A DNA stretch of 64,000 nt, from the NCBI RefSeq assembly GCF_020510685.1, contig NZ_CP075185.1:4171001-4235000 (forward strand). Direction: 5' to 3'. A program made the translations under genes and the position numbers. Source of the stretch: Dechloromonas denitrificans. GTDB taxonomy: Bacteria; Pseudomonadota; Gammaproteobacteria; Burkholderiales; Rhodocyclaceae. The notes under the pieces were generated by a model that saw only the letters and a program-made list of their open reading frames with translations, was not told where the DNA came from and did not search any database. Below are positions 47,016 through 56,000 of the stretch, piece by piece; position 1 is the first letter of the stretch; the number at the start of each line of letters is the position of its first letter.

Positions 47016-48611
47016 TCAGTGACCGGCGTGCGGGTTGGCTTTGCCAGCAGGCTTGACGGAGGTGATGACCCATTCGCCCTGGCCGCGCTCGACAAACTCG
47101 AAGTCAATCGCCGCCCCCGGTTTCAACTGCTGCATGATGGCTTCGTTGGCGGGTTTGAACTCCATGGTCATTCCTGGCCAATTCAAACTGGCAACAGGCC
47201 CGTGGGTAATGCTGACCGTACCCGCCTTGGCATCGACCTCTTCGACTTTGCCTTCGGCCTTGTGGCCGACCTTGGCCGCCGCCGGTTTATCGGAAGGCGA
47301 GGCGCCACCGTGGCTGGCGTGGCCAAAGCCACCGATAGCCGCCTTCAGGTTGCTCTCGGCGTCAATCAGGAAATTGGCGGCAACGACTACCTGCTCGCCG
47401 TCGCGGACCCCCTCAATGACTTCTACCCGGTCGTCACTCCGCGCGCCGAGCTTGACCTCGCGGGGTTCGAATCGCCCCTCCCCGGCCTGGACCAGAACGA
47501 TTTGGCGCGTTCCGCTATCGATTACTGCCGAGTTCGGTACGGTGACCACCGCACCCTTGGCGGTAGTGGGCAATTCGAGTTGGGCAAACATGCCTGGCTT
47601 CAGCAGATTGTTCGGATTCGGCAGGTCGATGCGAACCGGGATGGTCCGGGTCTCCGCCTTCAGGGTCGGATAGACGTAACTGATGGTCCCTTCGAAGGTC
47701 TTGTCGGGATAGGCATTGATTTTCACTTTTGCCTTGGCACCGGCCTTCACCCAGCCGATGTCCTGTTCGAAGACGTCGGCAACCGCCCAGACGGAGGACA
47801 GGTCGGCGACTTGATACAGGGCGTCGCCCGGCATGAAGCGCATGCCCTGGACAGCCTTCTTCTCGGTGATGATGCCGTTGACCGGCGAACGGAAAGTCAG
47901 CGTGCGCCGGGTTTCACCCGACTTGGCCAGCGACTTCACCTGCTCTTCAGAGATGTCCCAGTTGCGCAGGCGGGCCAGGCTGGACTCGGCCAGTTGGCGC
48001 ATGCTGTCCTGCGTGGCGCTTTCTGCGCTCTTCAGGCTCTCTTGCCCCTGGACAGCGATGGCGTATTCACGCTGGGCCGAAACCAGCTCCGGGCTGTACA
48101 CCTCGAACAGCGCCTGGCCCTTGCTGACCGGTTGGCCGGTGACATTGACGTGCAGGCGCTCGACATAGCCTTCAAATTTTGGAGAGATGGCGTAGGTACG
48201 GCGCTCATCCGGTTCGATGCGGCCGGCGGCACGGACCACCTTGTCCAGATTGCGCAGGGTGGCGGCTTCGGTGCGCACACCGAGCTTCTGAATTTTCTCG
48301 GTACTGATTTTGATTTGCTTGGCGGAGGCCGGCTCGTCATCCTGCTCGCCTTCGTAGACCGGGATGTAGTCCATGCCCATCGGGTCTTTCTTCGGGGTCG
48401 GCGAGGTATCGGGAAGCCCCATCGGATTGCGGTAGAAAAGAATCTTCGGTGCCTTCTTAGCAGTCTCGGCTGCAAGGCTAGTGGCGCCATCGGCGTGCGG
48501 GGCCGGGGCGTTCTTCTGACCAGCCCAATAGCCTCCACCGGCGGCCAAAACGGCCACCACGGCGGCGGCAATCACTCCCTTGTTCATCCCAAAGGGATTT
48601 CCTTCGGTCAT
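47016..48611 (-). CDS. cusB: Cus membrane-fusion protein with fused CusF domain
   Basis: 531 residues. N-terminal membrane anchor (GVIAAAVVAVLAAGGGYWAG), heavy-metal-binding segment (LFYRNPMGLPDTSPTPKKDP with MGMDYIPVY), then adaptor body (FEGYVERLHVNVTGQPVSKG, GIITEKKAVQGMRFMPG). The C-terminal ~90 residues are a CusF-like domain: TVSITHGPVASLNWPGMTMEF, with the His, Trp and two Met ligands of CusF. It links CusA to CusC and can probably capture Cu(I) itself. The start overlaps the cusC stop. Confidence 0.92.
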   Translation of the reverse strand: MTEGNPFGMNKGVIAAAVVAVLAAGGGYWAGQKNAPAPHADGATSLAAETAKKAPKILFYRNPMGLPDTSPTPKKDPMGMDYIPVYEGEQDDEPASAKQIKISTEKIQKLGVRTEAATLRNLDKVVRAAGRIEPDERRTYAISPKFEGYVERLHVNVTGQPVSKGQALFEVYSPELVSAQREYAIAVQGQESLKSAESATQDSMRQLAESSLARLRNWDISEEQVKSLAKSGETRRTLTFRSPVNGIITEKKAVQGMRFMPGDALYQVADLSSVWAVADVFEQDIGWVKAGAKAKVKINAYPDKTFEGTISYVYPTLKAETRTIPVRIDLPNPNNLLKPGMFAQLELPTTAKGAVVTVPNSAVIDSGTRQIVLVQAGEGRFEPREVKLGARSDDRVEVIEGVRDGEQVVVAANFLIDAESNLKAAIGGFGHASHGGASPSDKPAAAKVGHKAEGKVEEVDAKAGTVSITHGPVASLNWPGMTMEFKPANEAIMQQLKPGAAIDFEFVERGQGEWVITSVKPAGKANPHAGH

Positions 48612-49876
48612 AGGTCTTCTCCGAGAATTCGTTCGATTTCGGCAAGGCGGACTTGGGCCTCGGCACGCGATTTGATTTGGTTGAGCTTCGCCTGGCGAAT
48701 CTGGCGCTGGGCATCCAGCAGGGTCGCAAAGTCGACCTTGCCGGTTTCATAGCCGGCCAGTGCGGCCTTCAAGGTCAGTTCTGCCTGAGGCAGCAGGCTG
48801 TCGGTCGTCAGCCGTTCGGTTCGCCGGGCGGCATCAAGCTCGGAGATGTTGGCGGAAAGGTCAGACAGCAGTTGGTTCGAGGTTGCATCACGCTTGGCGC
48901 GGCTCGCCGACACCATCGCTTCCGCCTCGCGTTCCTGGGCGCGGCGGGTGGACTGCTGCAGGGGAATATTGATTTCAAACATCAGGTCCCACTGCTTCAC
49001 TTCGTTCTGCATCTGATTCGGCACAACGCCCACGGTGAGGTCGGGGTAGCGATTTTTGTAGGCCAGGTCGCGGCTCTTCTCGGCGGCCTTGATGCGGTGC
49101 TCTTCGGCCGACAGCATCGGGTTCCGGGCGCGGGCTCGCTCCTCAAGAGAGACGTAGTCGAGCTTGGCAAGCGCCGGCAACGGCCGCAGGCTTTCGGGCA
49201 TCGCCAACGGTGCATTGGCGGGACGCCCCAGCAAGGCATTCATCCGGGTCATCAAATGGTGATGCTCCGTCTCCAGGGCGATCAGCTCATTGCGCATCGA
49301 GGTCTGCTCGACCTGGGCCCGGATGACGTCCTGCTGGGCCGCCAGGCCGCCGGCGTAGCGGACCTGGGCAATCTTTTCCAGGCGCACCATCAGGTCGAGG
49401 ATTTCCTTGGTCAGACTTTCATTGCGCGCCAGGTAATAGAGCTGTGCATAGGTCGTCTTGATCTTGGTGGCGACCTCGCTCCAGGTGCCATAGGCCCGCC
49501 CCTTGGCGCCTTCCGCCTCGAGTTCGGCAATCTCGCGCTTCAAGTCGCGTTTGCCGAACCAGGGAATGTCCTGCATCAGCGTATAGCGCGTGCTGCCGAC
49601 GCGGCTGGGAGACAGGGAGGCGCTTTGTGACCCGCCCTTGGTAATGTCCATCAGCTCGGTGCGCAGCTTGGGGTCAGGCAGCGCGCCGGCGGGCGTGATG
49701 CGTTCAGCCGCCGCATCCGCTTCATAGCGCATGCTGGCAAAGTCGGGATTGGCTTCCCGCGCCAGCGCAAGCAGGCTTTCAACATTGCCGCCTGGTGCCT
49801 GGGCCTGGGCGCCCAGGCACCAGGCGGCGGCGAGCGCGGCGCACAGGAGTTTGCGCGAGGTCGTTATTCGTCTCAT
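48608..49876 (-). CDS. cusC: Outer-membrane efflux protein CusC
   Basis: 422 residues from the ATG at 49876 (GAGGAC upstream). Signal peptide (KLLCAALAAAWCLGAQA), no lipobox cysteine at the usual place. Two TolC-type repeats with long helices; ALPDPKLRTELMDI near the N-terminus is typical of metal-efflux OMFs. Forms the outer-membrane channel for CusBA. Its stop overlaps the cusB start. Confidence 0.88.
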   Translation of the reverse strand: MRRITTSRKLLCAALAAAWCLGAQAQAPGGNVESLLALAREANPDFASMRYEADAAAERITPAGALPDPKLRTELMDITKGGSQSASLSPSRVGSTRYTLMQDIPWFGKRDLKREIAELEAEGAKGRAYGTWSEVATKIKTTYAQLYYLARNESLTKEILDLMVRLEKIAQVRYAGGLAAQQDVIRAQVEQTSMRNELIALETEHHHLMTRMNALLGRPANAPLAMPESLRPLPALAKLDYVSLEERARARNPMLSAEEHRIKAAEKSRDLAYKNRYPDLTVGVVPNQMQNEVKQWDLMFEINIPLQQSTRRAQEREAEAMVSASRAKRDATSNQLLSDLSANISELDAARRTERLTTDSLLPQAELTLKAALAGYETGKVDFATLLDAQRQIRQAKLNQIKSRAEAQVRLAEIERILGEDL

Positions 49877-49925
49877 TTGTTTGTCCTCGTGATGATTTCC
49901 GGTGGCAGCGCGTGCCAACATACCC

Positions 49926-50264
49926 TTACTTTGGCAATTCCAGGCGCACGATGGTCATCGCACCATTGACGTTGTCCGAGGCAAAGCGGATTTTCTGGCC
50001 GGCCTTCACTTTGTCGAGCCAGGAAGCGTCCTTGACCTTGAAGGCCATGGTCATGGCCGGCATGCCGTTGGGCAAGGCGTCATGGGAGACGGTCAGCTTG
50101 CCGCCAGCCTTGTCGACCTTCTTTACCAGACCATCAACCAGTGCAGCTTGGGTGGCATCGGAATGCATGGCCCCGTGACCGGCATGCATGTCATGGTCAG
50201 CAGCCATTGCCACGGCAGGCACCAGGGCGGCGTAAAAAGCAAAGGAGGCAATCAACTGTTTCAT
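49926..50264 (-). CDS. cusF: CusF-like periplasmic copper chaperone
   Basis: 112 residues with a signal peptide (LIASFAFYAALVPAVAMA) and a His/Met-rich N-terminus (DHDMHAGHGAMH). The CusF core reads KLTVSHDALPNGMPAMTMAF: the His and Met-x-Met ligands are kept, but the Trp that caps Cu(I) in E. coli CusF is replaced by Met. A four-ligand His/Met site is therefore likely. Part of the cus operon. Confidence 0.85.
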   Translation of the reverse strand: MKQLIASFAFYAALVPAVAMAADHDMHAGHGAMHSDATQAALVDGLVKKVDKAGGKLTVSHDALPNGMPAMTMAFKVKDASWLDKVKAGQKIRFASDNVNGAMTIVRLELPK

Positions 50265-50287
50265 GGGGGTTCTCCGAAAAATAAAGA

Positions 50288-50722
50288 TTAATGTTTGGCG
50301 AAAACTTTGGCGCTGCCGTCTGCCTGAACGAGCAGCGTCTCATAGGGTTGCGGGTGACTGGTTTCCATGCCCGGGGAGCCTTGGGGCATGCCCGGGGCTG
50401 CCAGGCCAACCGCCTTGGGTTTTTCCTTCAGCAGGCGCTGGACATCCGCAGCGGGAACGTGGCCCTCCACGACGTAGCCACCCACTTTCGCGGTATGGCA
50501 GGAGCCGAAGCGCTCCGGCATACCGGCAAGCTTCCGGGCAGCCGGGACATCATTGACGTCCTTGGTAACCACGTCAAACCCGGCCTTGCGCATGTGCTCG
50601 ACCCATTTTTCGCAACAACCGCAGTACTGGCTTTTGAACACCTCAACGCGCTCCGCCGCCTGGGCCAGGTTGATGCCGGCAAACAGCGACAGGGCAATAA
50701 TCAGGGAGCGGGTTTTGAGCAT
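50288..50722 (-). CDS. DUF411 metal-binding periplasmic protein
   Basis: 144 residues from the ATG at 50722 (GAAGG upstream). Signal peptide (SLIIALSLFAGINLAQA). DUF411 features: VFKSQYCGCCEKWVEHM, then GMPERFGSCHTAKVGGYVVE and EGHVPAADVQRLL. DUF411 proteins are common in copper and silver resistance loci. First gene of the cus structural operon; the box at 50793-50820 lies just upstream. Confidence 0.88.
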   Translation of the reverse strand: MLKTRSLIIALSLFAGINLAQAAERVEVFKSQYCGCCEKWVEHMRKAGFDVVTKDVNDVPAARKLAGMPERFGSCHTAKVGGYVVEGHVPAADVQRLLKEKPKAVGLAAPGMPQGSPGMETSHPQPYETLLVQADGSAKVFAKH

Positions 50723-50792
50723 ATCGACCTTCGTTGAGCGATGAGGGGTAAGGTTTGGGAACAAAGTTTAGGTATCGGCACCCAACAGCAAG

Positions 50793-50820
50793 CTGACCAA
50801 AAAATTATATTTCGGTAATC
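50793..50820. promoter_or_regulatory. CopR/CusR-type box, copy 1
   Basis: 28-bp box starting CTGACCAAAAAATTATA and ending TTTCGGTAATC, 71 nt upstream of the DUF411/cus operon start. It matches the box at 51513-51540 at 24 of 28 positions and contains the half-site pair ATTA...GTAAT. Confidence 0.7.
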
Positions 50821-50827
50821 AAGGGGC

Positions 50828-51457
50828 TTAGTGGCTGTGCTCATGCTTGCCGTGGGAATGGCCTTCATGGTTATGCGGCTTGGGCGAACTCGGTGCTGAT
50901 ACAGGGAGTTCCATGCCCGCGTGAGAGTGTCCTTCGCTGGCGGCAACGCGGGCCTGATATTCGGCGGCCGAGAGCTTCGGCAGGACTTTGATGAAGGCCG
51001 TCAGGTCCCAGATGGCCTCATCATCCATCCCACCTTTCGCCCAGGCCGGCATCCCGGAACCCTTGACGCCATGTTTGATAATCCAGAATCGACGGCCATC
51101 CGCACCTTGTTCTTCGGCTGCAGAGTCTGCCAGCGACAGGTTTGGTGGGCTTGGATACAGCCCCTTGCGTATCTCGCTATCCTCGACACCAGGTGACAGG
51201 TGGCAACTAACGCACATCGCCTCGTAGTTTCCGGCGCCGCGACGGATGCGTTCCCGGGATGCCAAATCGGTTGGCGGGACGATGTCCTTGGCTTGCTTGG
51301 CAACCGACTGTTCGCGTGCCCATTCAATAAACTTGGTGATGCCGGGCGAGTGAGCCGAATCGGCCGCAAAGTCGATGCCGCCTGACTGAATGAGGCCATA
51401 GCTCGCGATAGCCCCGAGACTAACTACGGACACCGCGCCGAAAAGAAATTGCTTCAT
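50828..51457 (-). CDS. Membrane-anchored cytochrome c with His-rich tail
   Basis: 209 residues. N-terminal membrane helix (LFGAVSVVSLGAIASYGLI), one c-type haem site CVSCH (82-86) and a likely distal Met ligand in GSGMPAWAKGG. The last ~50 residues are His-rich (EGHSHAGMEL; HNHEGHSHGKHEHSH), suitable for copper binding. Divergent from cusR with the box at 51513-51540 between them, so it is probably copper-induced. Such cytochromes are found next to cus/cop genes; the role (Cu oxidation or electron supply) is unproven. Confidence 0.85.
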   Translation of the reverse strand: MKQFLFGAVSVVSLGAIASYGLIQSGGIDFAADSAHSPGITKFIEWAREQSVAKQAKDIVPPTDLASRERIRRGAGNYEAMCVSCHLSPGVEDSEIRKGLYPSPPNLSLADSAAEEQGADGRRFWIIKHGVKGSGMPAWAKGGMDDEAIWDLTAFIKVLPKLSAAEYQARVAASEGHSHAGMELPVSAPSSPKPHNHEGHSHGKHEHSH

Positions 51458-51512
51458 GGACTTCCCCTGATTTCAACATGCACCATTTTGGGGAAGTCGT
51501 CCTAACCAGAAA

Positions 51513-51540
51513 CTGACCGAAAAATTACATTTTCGTAATC
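51513..51540. promoter_or_regulatory. CopR/CusR-type box, copy 2
   Basis: 28-bp box starting CTGACCGAAAAATTACA and ending TTTTCGTAATC. The core ATTAC-N6-GTAAT is a perfect 5-6-5 inverted repeat. It sits between the divergent cytochrome c gene (start 51457) and cusR (start 51607). Confidence 0.75.
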
Positions 51541-51606
51541 TAGATGGCTAGTCTGCAGCCTCAGAGCAAAATGAGCAGTAACACAGGCATCACAAGGAGT
51601 AGCTCG

Positions 51607-52281
51607 ATGAGGATATTGGTCGTCGAAGACGAGCCGAAAACAGGCGATTACCTTAAGCAAGGGCTATCGGAAGCCGGCTTTATGGTCGACCTGGCCAGAG
51701 ATGGCCTGGATGGGCTTCACCTTGCCCTGACCGAGGCCTACGACCTGGCGGTGCTGGATGTCATGTTGCCGGGCATCGAGGGCTGGCAGGTACTTCAAGG
51801 CATCCGCCGGGCCGGCAAAGAAATGCCGGTGCTGTTTCTGACAGCCCGTGATTCGGTTGAAGACCGGGTGAAGGGGCTGGAGCTCGGAGCTGATGACTAC
51901 TTGGTGAAGCCATTCGCGTTTTCTGAATTGCTGGCAAGGGTGCGTACCCTGCTACGGCGCGGGGGTAAAGCGAAAGAATCCGACCTTCTCAAAGCCGGCG
52001 ATCTGGAACTCGACTTGATGCGCCGACGTGTTACCCGGGCGGGCAAGAAAATCGACCTGACATCGAAAGAGTTTTCACTGCTTGAGTTGTTACTTCGCCG
52101 CCAAGGTGAGGTGCTGCCCCGCTCGCTGATTGCCTCCCAGGTTTGGGATATGAATTTCGATAGCGACACCAACGTCATTGAGGTCGCCATACGCCGCCTC
52201 CGTGCCAAGGTCGATGACGGGTTCGAACAAAAGCTCATTCATACCGCCCGCGGCATGGGCTACGTTCTGGAAGCCGAATAA
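51607..52281 (+). CDS. cusR: Copper-responsive response regulator CusR/CopR
   Basis: 224 residues from the ATG at 51607 (AAGGAG 7 nt upstream; a longer frame reaches into the box). OmpR-type: receiver with acidic pair ED (7-8), phosphoacceptor Asp51 in [13 protein letters not shown] and KPF switch residues; C-terminal winged helix ([35 protein letters not shown]). It should bind the two 28-bp boxes. Its TAA overlaps the ATG of the kinase gene. Confidence 0.92.
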   Translation: MRILVVEDEPKTGDYLKQGLSEAGFMVDLARDGLDGLHLALTEAYDLAVLDVMLPGIEGWQVLQGIRRAGKEMPVLFLTARDSVEDRVKGLELGADDYLVKPFAFSELLARVRTLLRRGGKAKESDLLKAGDLELDLMRRRVTRAGKKIDLTSKEFSLLELLLRRQGEVLPRSLIASQVWDMNFDSDTNVIEVAIRRLRAKVDDGFEQKLIHTARGMGYVLEAE

Positions 52282-53669
52282 TGAAGTGGGTGGCAGGCAA
52301 CGCTCTTACCACGCGCTTGACGCTGCTTTTTGCGACCGTATCGACGTCAGTCCTGCTACTGCTCGGCGTGGTCATTGGCTCGCTGGTCGAGCGTCATTTC
52401 GAGGACATGGACCTCGAACTCCTTGAGGGCAAGCTGGAGCTTATTCAGCATGCCCTCGCCGCGACCCGCAGCCCTGGCGATTTGGCAACCATCCCCGCCC
52501 AACTGGACGCCGCTTTGATTGGTCATCACGGCTTGGCCGTCGGCGTTTGGGATGAGACTGGAAAGCCGCTGTACCTATCGGAAGAGGCTTCGTTTCCTAC
52601 GGGAAGCCAGCCTCAAGTCCCGGCTGCGCAATTCCCCCGCACCTGGACAGGTGCCGACCAGCATCTTTATCGGGGGATTATGGGTACGGCGCCAACCGGC
52701 ATTCCAGGTGGGGCCTCAACTACCGTTGCTCTGTCGACTGATTTGTCACATCACGAGCACTTCATGCAATCCTTCAGACTGACGATGTGGGCAGTTGTCG
52801 CGCTTGCTGCCACACTCTCAGGATTCCTGGGGGGATTAGCGGCACGTCGCGGCCTGGCGCCATTGCACGACATTGTTCGCCATGCCGCGGATATTACGGC
52901 GGAGAAGTTGGACCAGCGACTCGAGGAAGGCAATATCCCTCTCGAGCTTGCCGAGGTCGTTCGGACGCTTAACGGCATGCTCGCCAGGCTGGAGGACTCC
53001 TTTCGGCGTCTCTCGGATTTTTCGTCGGACCTCGCACATGAACTGCGCACCCCAGTCAGTAATTTGCTGACCCAGACTCAGGTCACGCTATCCAAGGTAC
53101 GAACGCTCGAAGAGTACCAGGACATATTGGCCTCAAATTCGGAGGAGTTTGAGCGCCTGTCGAGAACCATTGCCGATATGCTGTTCCTGGCGAAGGCCGA
53201 CAACAATCTCTTGATTCCGCTCCGCGAAGAGGTGGACCTGGGGGCCGCAGTATCCAGTCTGCTGGAGTTCTACGAGGCTTATGCCGACGAGAAGCAATTG
53301 CGGCTCTCGTGTTCAGGAAAGGCATCGATTGCTGGTGACCGCTTGATGCTACGCCGTGCCATAGGCAATCTACTGTCGAATGCCGTCCGCCACACCCCCA
53401 AACTTGGCCGCATCTCTATCGAACTCAAGGAAACGCCAGAGGGAGAAACAGTCGTTTCCGTAGAGAACACAGGGGAAACAATCGACCCAGAACATCTGCC
53501 AAGGCTGTTTGACCGTTTCTACCGTGCAGATGCGTCACGCCAACACTACGGAGAAGGCTCCGGCCTTGGATTGGCAATCACTCGCTCGATTGTCCAGGCC
53601 CATGGCGGCGAGGTCTCGGTAATATCCGAGCGTGGCTTAACCAGGTTTTCCATTCGCTTTCCACGTTAA
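52281..53669 (+). CDS. cusS: Copper-sensing histidine kinase CusS/CopS
   Basis: 462 residues. Two membrane helices (LTLLFATVSTSVLLLLGVVIG and MWAVVALAATLSGFLGGLA) bracket a periplasmic sensor of ~120 residues that includes an HHEHF motif near residue 157. Next come a HAMP, the H-box FSSDLAHELRTPVSN (His253), the N-box AIGNLLSNAVRHTP, DRFYRADASR and GSGLGLAI. Heavy-metal sensor kinase family (CusS/CopS). Overlaps cusR by one base. Confidence 0.92.
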   Translation: MKWVAGNALTTRLTLLFATVSTSVLLLLGVVIGSLVERHFEDMDLELLEGKLELIQHALAATRSPGDLATIPAQLDAALIGHHGLAVGVWDETGKPLYLSEEASFPTGSQPQVPAAQFPRTWTGADQHLYRGIMGTAPTGIPGGASTTVALSTDLSHHEHFMQSFRLTMWAVVALAATLSGFLGGLAARRGLAPLHDIVRHAADITAEKLDQRLEEGNIPLELAEVVRTLNGMLARLEDSFRRLSDFSSDLAHELRTPVSNLLTQTQVTLSKVRTLEEYQDILASNSEEFERLSRTIADMLFLAKADNNLLIPLREEVDLGAAVSSLLEFYEAYADEKQLRLSCSGKASIAGDRLMLRRAIGNLLSNAVRHTPKLGRISIELKETPEGETVVSVENTGETIDPEHLPRLFDRFYRADASRQHYGEGSGLGLAITRSIVQAHGGEVSVISERGLTRFSIRFPR

Positions 53670-53717
53670 GTTGCTGGCAACGTCAATTAAGGAATTGAGA
53701 CTGGCTCTGCGGATCGC

Positions 53718-53776
53718 AGTTTTCGACTTTAATTGTCGAGAACAACAATTGTTCTTACCAATTAAAGTCGAAAACT
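53718..53776. repeat. Large nested inverted repeat between convergent genes
   Basis: 18-bp perfect arms (AGTTTTCGACTTTAATTG at 53718-53735 and its complement at 53759-53776). The loop itself contains AGAACAA/TTGTTCT. The ACTTTTCGA-like word TCGAAAACT recurs near 53832 and 53893. It lies between convergent cusS and the 303-aa gene; it may terminate both or be a small repeat element. Confidence 0.7.
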
Positions 53777-53920
53777 TGAGTCACGAATCCACGCGGGTTT
53801 GGAGGTTTCTGATTTTGGTTGCGTTCAGTACGATGTCGAAAACTAGAGCCTAGCCAAAGACTGCAATTTCTCCTCAACAGCAATTACAGTCGAAAACTGA
53901 CCGCCAAGATCTTTTTCTAG

Positions 53921-54832
53921 TTACCTGCCCGTAGCGAGATTACGAGAACCACATGTTGGCAATTTGCGATCTGAATTATCGTTTTTGATCGATTCAAAGC
54001 TATTTCGATCCAGAGGTACTGCGATATAACTTTTATCTGTGGCCGCACTATCAATCGGGCGAAGAAAAATTCGATTGCCTCCAATATCGATCAATTTCCC
54101 GCGCACAAGCTCACAATCATCTTTAATCACACGGATGCAATTGCCTTGCCGCGCAGTTTCTTCAAGGCACCCTTTTCTGTTTAGGATGGCATCCGCATCA
54201 ATCGAGCCTTGCTTGCTGCCTATATACGGGCCCACGATAAGCAGAAAAATAGTGCAGGCAAAAACAAACGAAAGCACACAATAGAGCACACAGAGACCAA
54301 CCCCAAGACCAATTGGTGGAACTAGCCAACCAATCCAACCGATCACCCGAAGCCGAGTCAGTTTTGCCCGCATGAGGAGAAGGTAATCAGTCAGTCTGCT
54401 CTGGACTATTACAAAAATTGAGCTGTGGAAAATTTGCACAGCCTTTTTCCAAACAGTTGTCGAATGGCGTCCAGGCCAAGCAATAGAAAACCAGACCAAA
54501 ATAGAAACAAATACACCTGCGCCCAAAGCCAAGTAACGGAATGTTGGATTGAAAAACGCTTGTCGAACGAAATCGATCATCTGCTCGATACCAAGGTATT
54601 TCGTTAAGTCGATGGTGATCTGAAGCACAGGCCGATAGCTACGAACAAGGTAATCCAAAGGCGTTCGCTGAAGCAGTTCTGGATAAAGTCCAAATTTGTC
54701 CAGATAAAACAGGTCGTAGCCGTAACCCAACAAAGTTAAGCCGAGGGAATATGCGGAGACCAACATGGCCATTACCGTCGCTAGTTTTGTGACGGAAAGC
54801 CATTCGTTCTTTGGGGCGGCTGGACTATCCAT
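53921..54832 (-). CDS. Hypothetical multi-pass membrane protein
   Basis: 303 residues. About four hydrophobic segments: near 17-36 (LATVMAMLVSAYSLGLTLL), 95-114, 165-185 and 185-205, followed by a soluble C-terminal domain (~90 residues) with EETARQGNCIRVIKDDCELV and IGGNRIFLRPIDS. No family was recognised. It stands alone between the cus genes and the secretion cluster, and its composition is less GC-rich than its neighbours, which hints at acquisition. Confidence 0.65.
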   Translation of the reverse strand: MDSPAAPKNEWLSVTKLATVMAMLVSAYSLGLTLLGYGYDLFYLDKFGLYPELLQRTPLDYLVRSYRPVLQITIDLTKYLGIEQMIDFVRQAFFNPTFRYLALGAGVFVSILVWFSIAWPGRHSTTVWKKAVQIFHSSIFVIVQSRLTDYLLLMRAKLTRLRVIGWIGWLVPPIGLGVGLCVLYCVLSFVFACTIFLLIVGPYIGSKQGSIDADAILNRKGCLEETARQGNCIRVIKDDCELVRGKLIDIGGNRIFLRPIDSAATDKSYIAVPLDRNSFESIKNDNSDRKLPTCGSRNLATGR

Positions 54833-55012
54833 TTAATTTAACTCCGAGTCACAGCATGCACTTACCCGATAAAGCCCATCGCTAACGCTCTCTTGCCGCC
54901 TCATGCCATGCCTTTCTAACCGGAGGCAGCAGAAGGCGTCCTCTCATCTACTAACTTGTCCTACAACACATGGAAGATCACATTAACCACTTCCGTCACT
55001 TCGCCGATGTCG

Positions 55013-55624
55013 TTACCGCCTCACTACAGGCATCATCTCCGCAACCTCATTTACCATCATGCCGGGCAGGGTTGTTGGAGGCATTGCTCCAGAAGCCATC
55101 GTGTTTGCTGGGCGGTAGACAAATCGCCAGCTTGAATACGACAAGGCCTCGCTCGCAGCAGAATTGCCTCCGATGACCATCCCCGGACTCCCCACAGATG
55201 GCACCCCAAGTTTTCGCATGGGCACGCCTTCCGCCTCACTATAAACTCCGATAATTCGGCCCTGCTCAAGAATAAGCCCCCACTCAGGCACTCCTCGAAA
55301 CGGATCCACGTAGAGCTTCCGCAGATGCCTAACTGGCCGCGGAAAACGTTGATCCAGCAAGAGATCGTTGAGGCTCTGAGGGTATTGTTTTGGACCTGAT
55401 GGAGTAAATTCGTAGTAGCGTCCGATTGCCTGACTAAATTCATTTCCAACGAAGAGCAATTGAGCCTCTTTCTCGCGGAGCGCCGCAATGTGCCAAACCT
55501 CGCCCAGCCCCGCCAATACAACACCGACGATTACCATGGCAGCCAACAATAGCGGATAGTTGAATCCTCGTTGTAGCTTCCCGCCACGATACCGGGCGCT
55601 AGTATTCGGAATACAGAACGCCAT
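55013..55624 (-). CDS. Pseudopilin-like protein (minor pilin)
   Basis: About 203 residues from the ATG at 55624, overlapping the previous gene by 26 bp. A type IV prepilin-like N-terminus: basic leader RGGKLQRG then FNYPLLLAAMVIVGVVLAGL. The Glu at position 5 of classical pilins is absent here (FNYPL), as in GspK-like minor pseudopilins. Residues YPQSLNDLLLDQRFPRPVRHLRKLY-like motif and DPF resemble GspG-like beta region. Last gene of the secretion cluster. Confidence 0.7.
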   Translation of the reverse strand: MAFCIPNTSARYRGGKLQRGFNYPLLLAAMVIVGVVLAGLGEVWHIAALREKEAQLLFVGNEFSQAIGRYYEFTPSGPKQYPQSLNDLLLDQRFPRPVRHLRKLYVDPFRGVPEWGLILEQGRIIGVYSEAEGVPMRKLGVPSVGSPGMVIGGNSAASEALSYSSWRFVYRPANTMASGAMPPTTLPGMMVNEVAEMMPVVRR

Positions 55625-56000
55625 CGTGCCCAGTCCCTGGTGCTTTGCTGTGAATGTCAAAAACCCCGACATCGCCATCGGATCCCACTGGCGGGACAAT
55701 TTCCCAAGCCCCGTTAACCTCAGTAATCGGATCCACCGGAATTCGGCGGAGATAGCCCTTAGCCACTAATTCTTCGAGAGCGGCCGGATATTTGTTGGTA
55801 TCTGCATGAAATTTGTCGATCGCATCGCGCATGACGCTCAGGTTTTGCTTGAGGGTCGTATCTTTGGCTTTATCGACGTGACTAAAGTACCTCGGCGCAG
55901 CAATCGACAACAGTATGGCGATAATCGCCATGACCACTAATAGCTCAATCAGAGTGAAGCCTCGCAGCGCCTGATTTTCCTTAGGGGGCATAGTTACCAT
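55599..56000 (-). CDS. Major pseudopilin, GspG-like
   Basis: 133 residues (an in-frame ATG at 55991 is also possible). Prepilin peptidase site RGFTLIELLVVMAIIAILLS with Glu at +5. Then the GspG core: ALEELVAKGYLRRIPVDPIT and WEIVPPVGS...FDIHS, as in T2SS major pseudopilins. Overlaps both neighbours. Confidence 0.85.
   Translation of the reverse strand: MVTMPPKENQALRGFTLIELLVVMAIIAILLSIAAPRYFSHVDKAKDTTLKQNLSVMRDAIDKFHADTNKYPAALEELVAKGYLRRIPVDPITEVNGAWEIVPPVGSDGDVGVFDIHSKAPGTGHDGVLYSEY

Noticed and set aside
45733..48752. Long minus-to-plus overlapping frames (415 and 577 aa) on the plus strand opposite cusA/cusB
   Set aside because: They are antisense to well-supported Cus genes, in high-GC DNA where the opposite strand stays open; their composition (His/Asp/Gly/Arg-rich, no domain) is typical of shadow frames.
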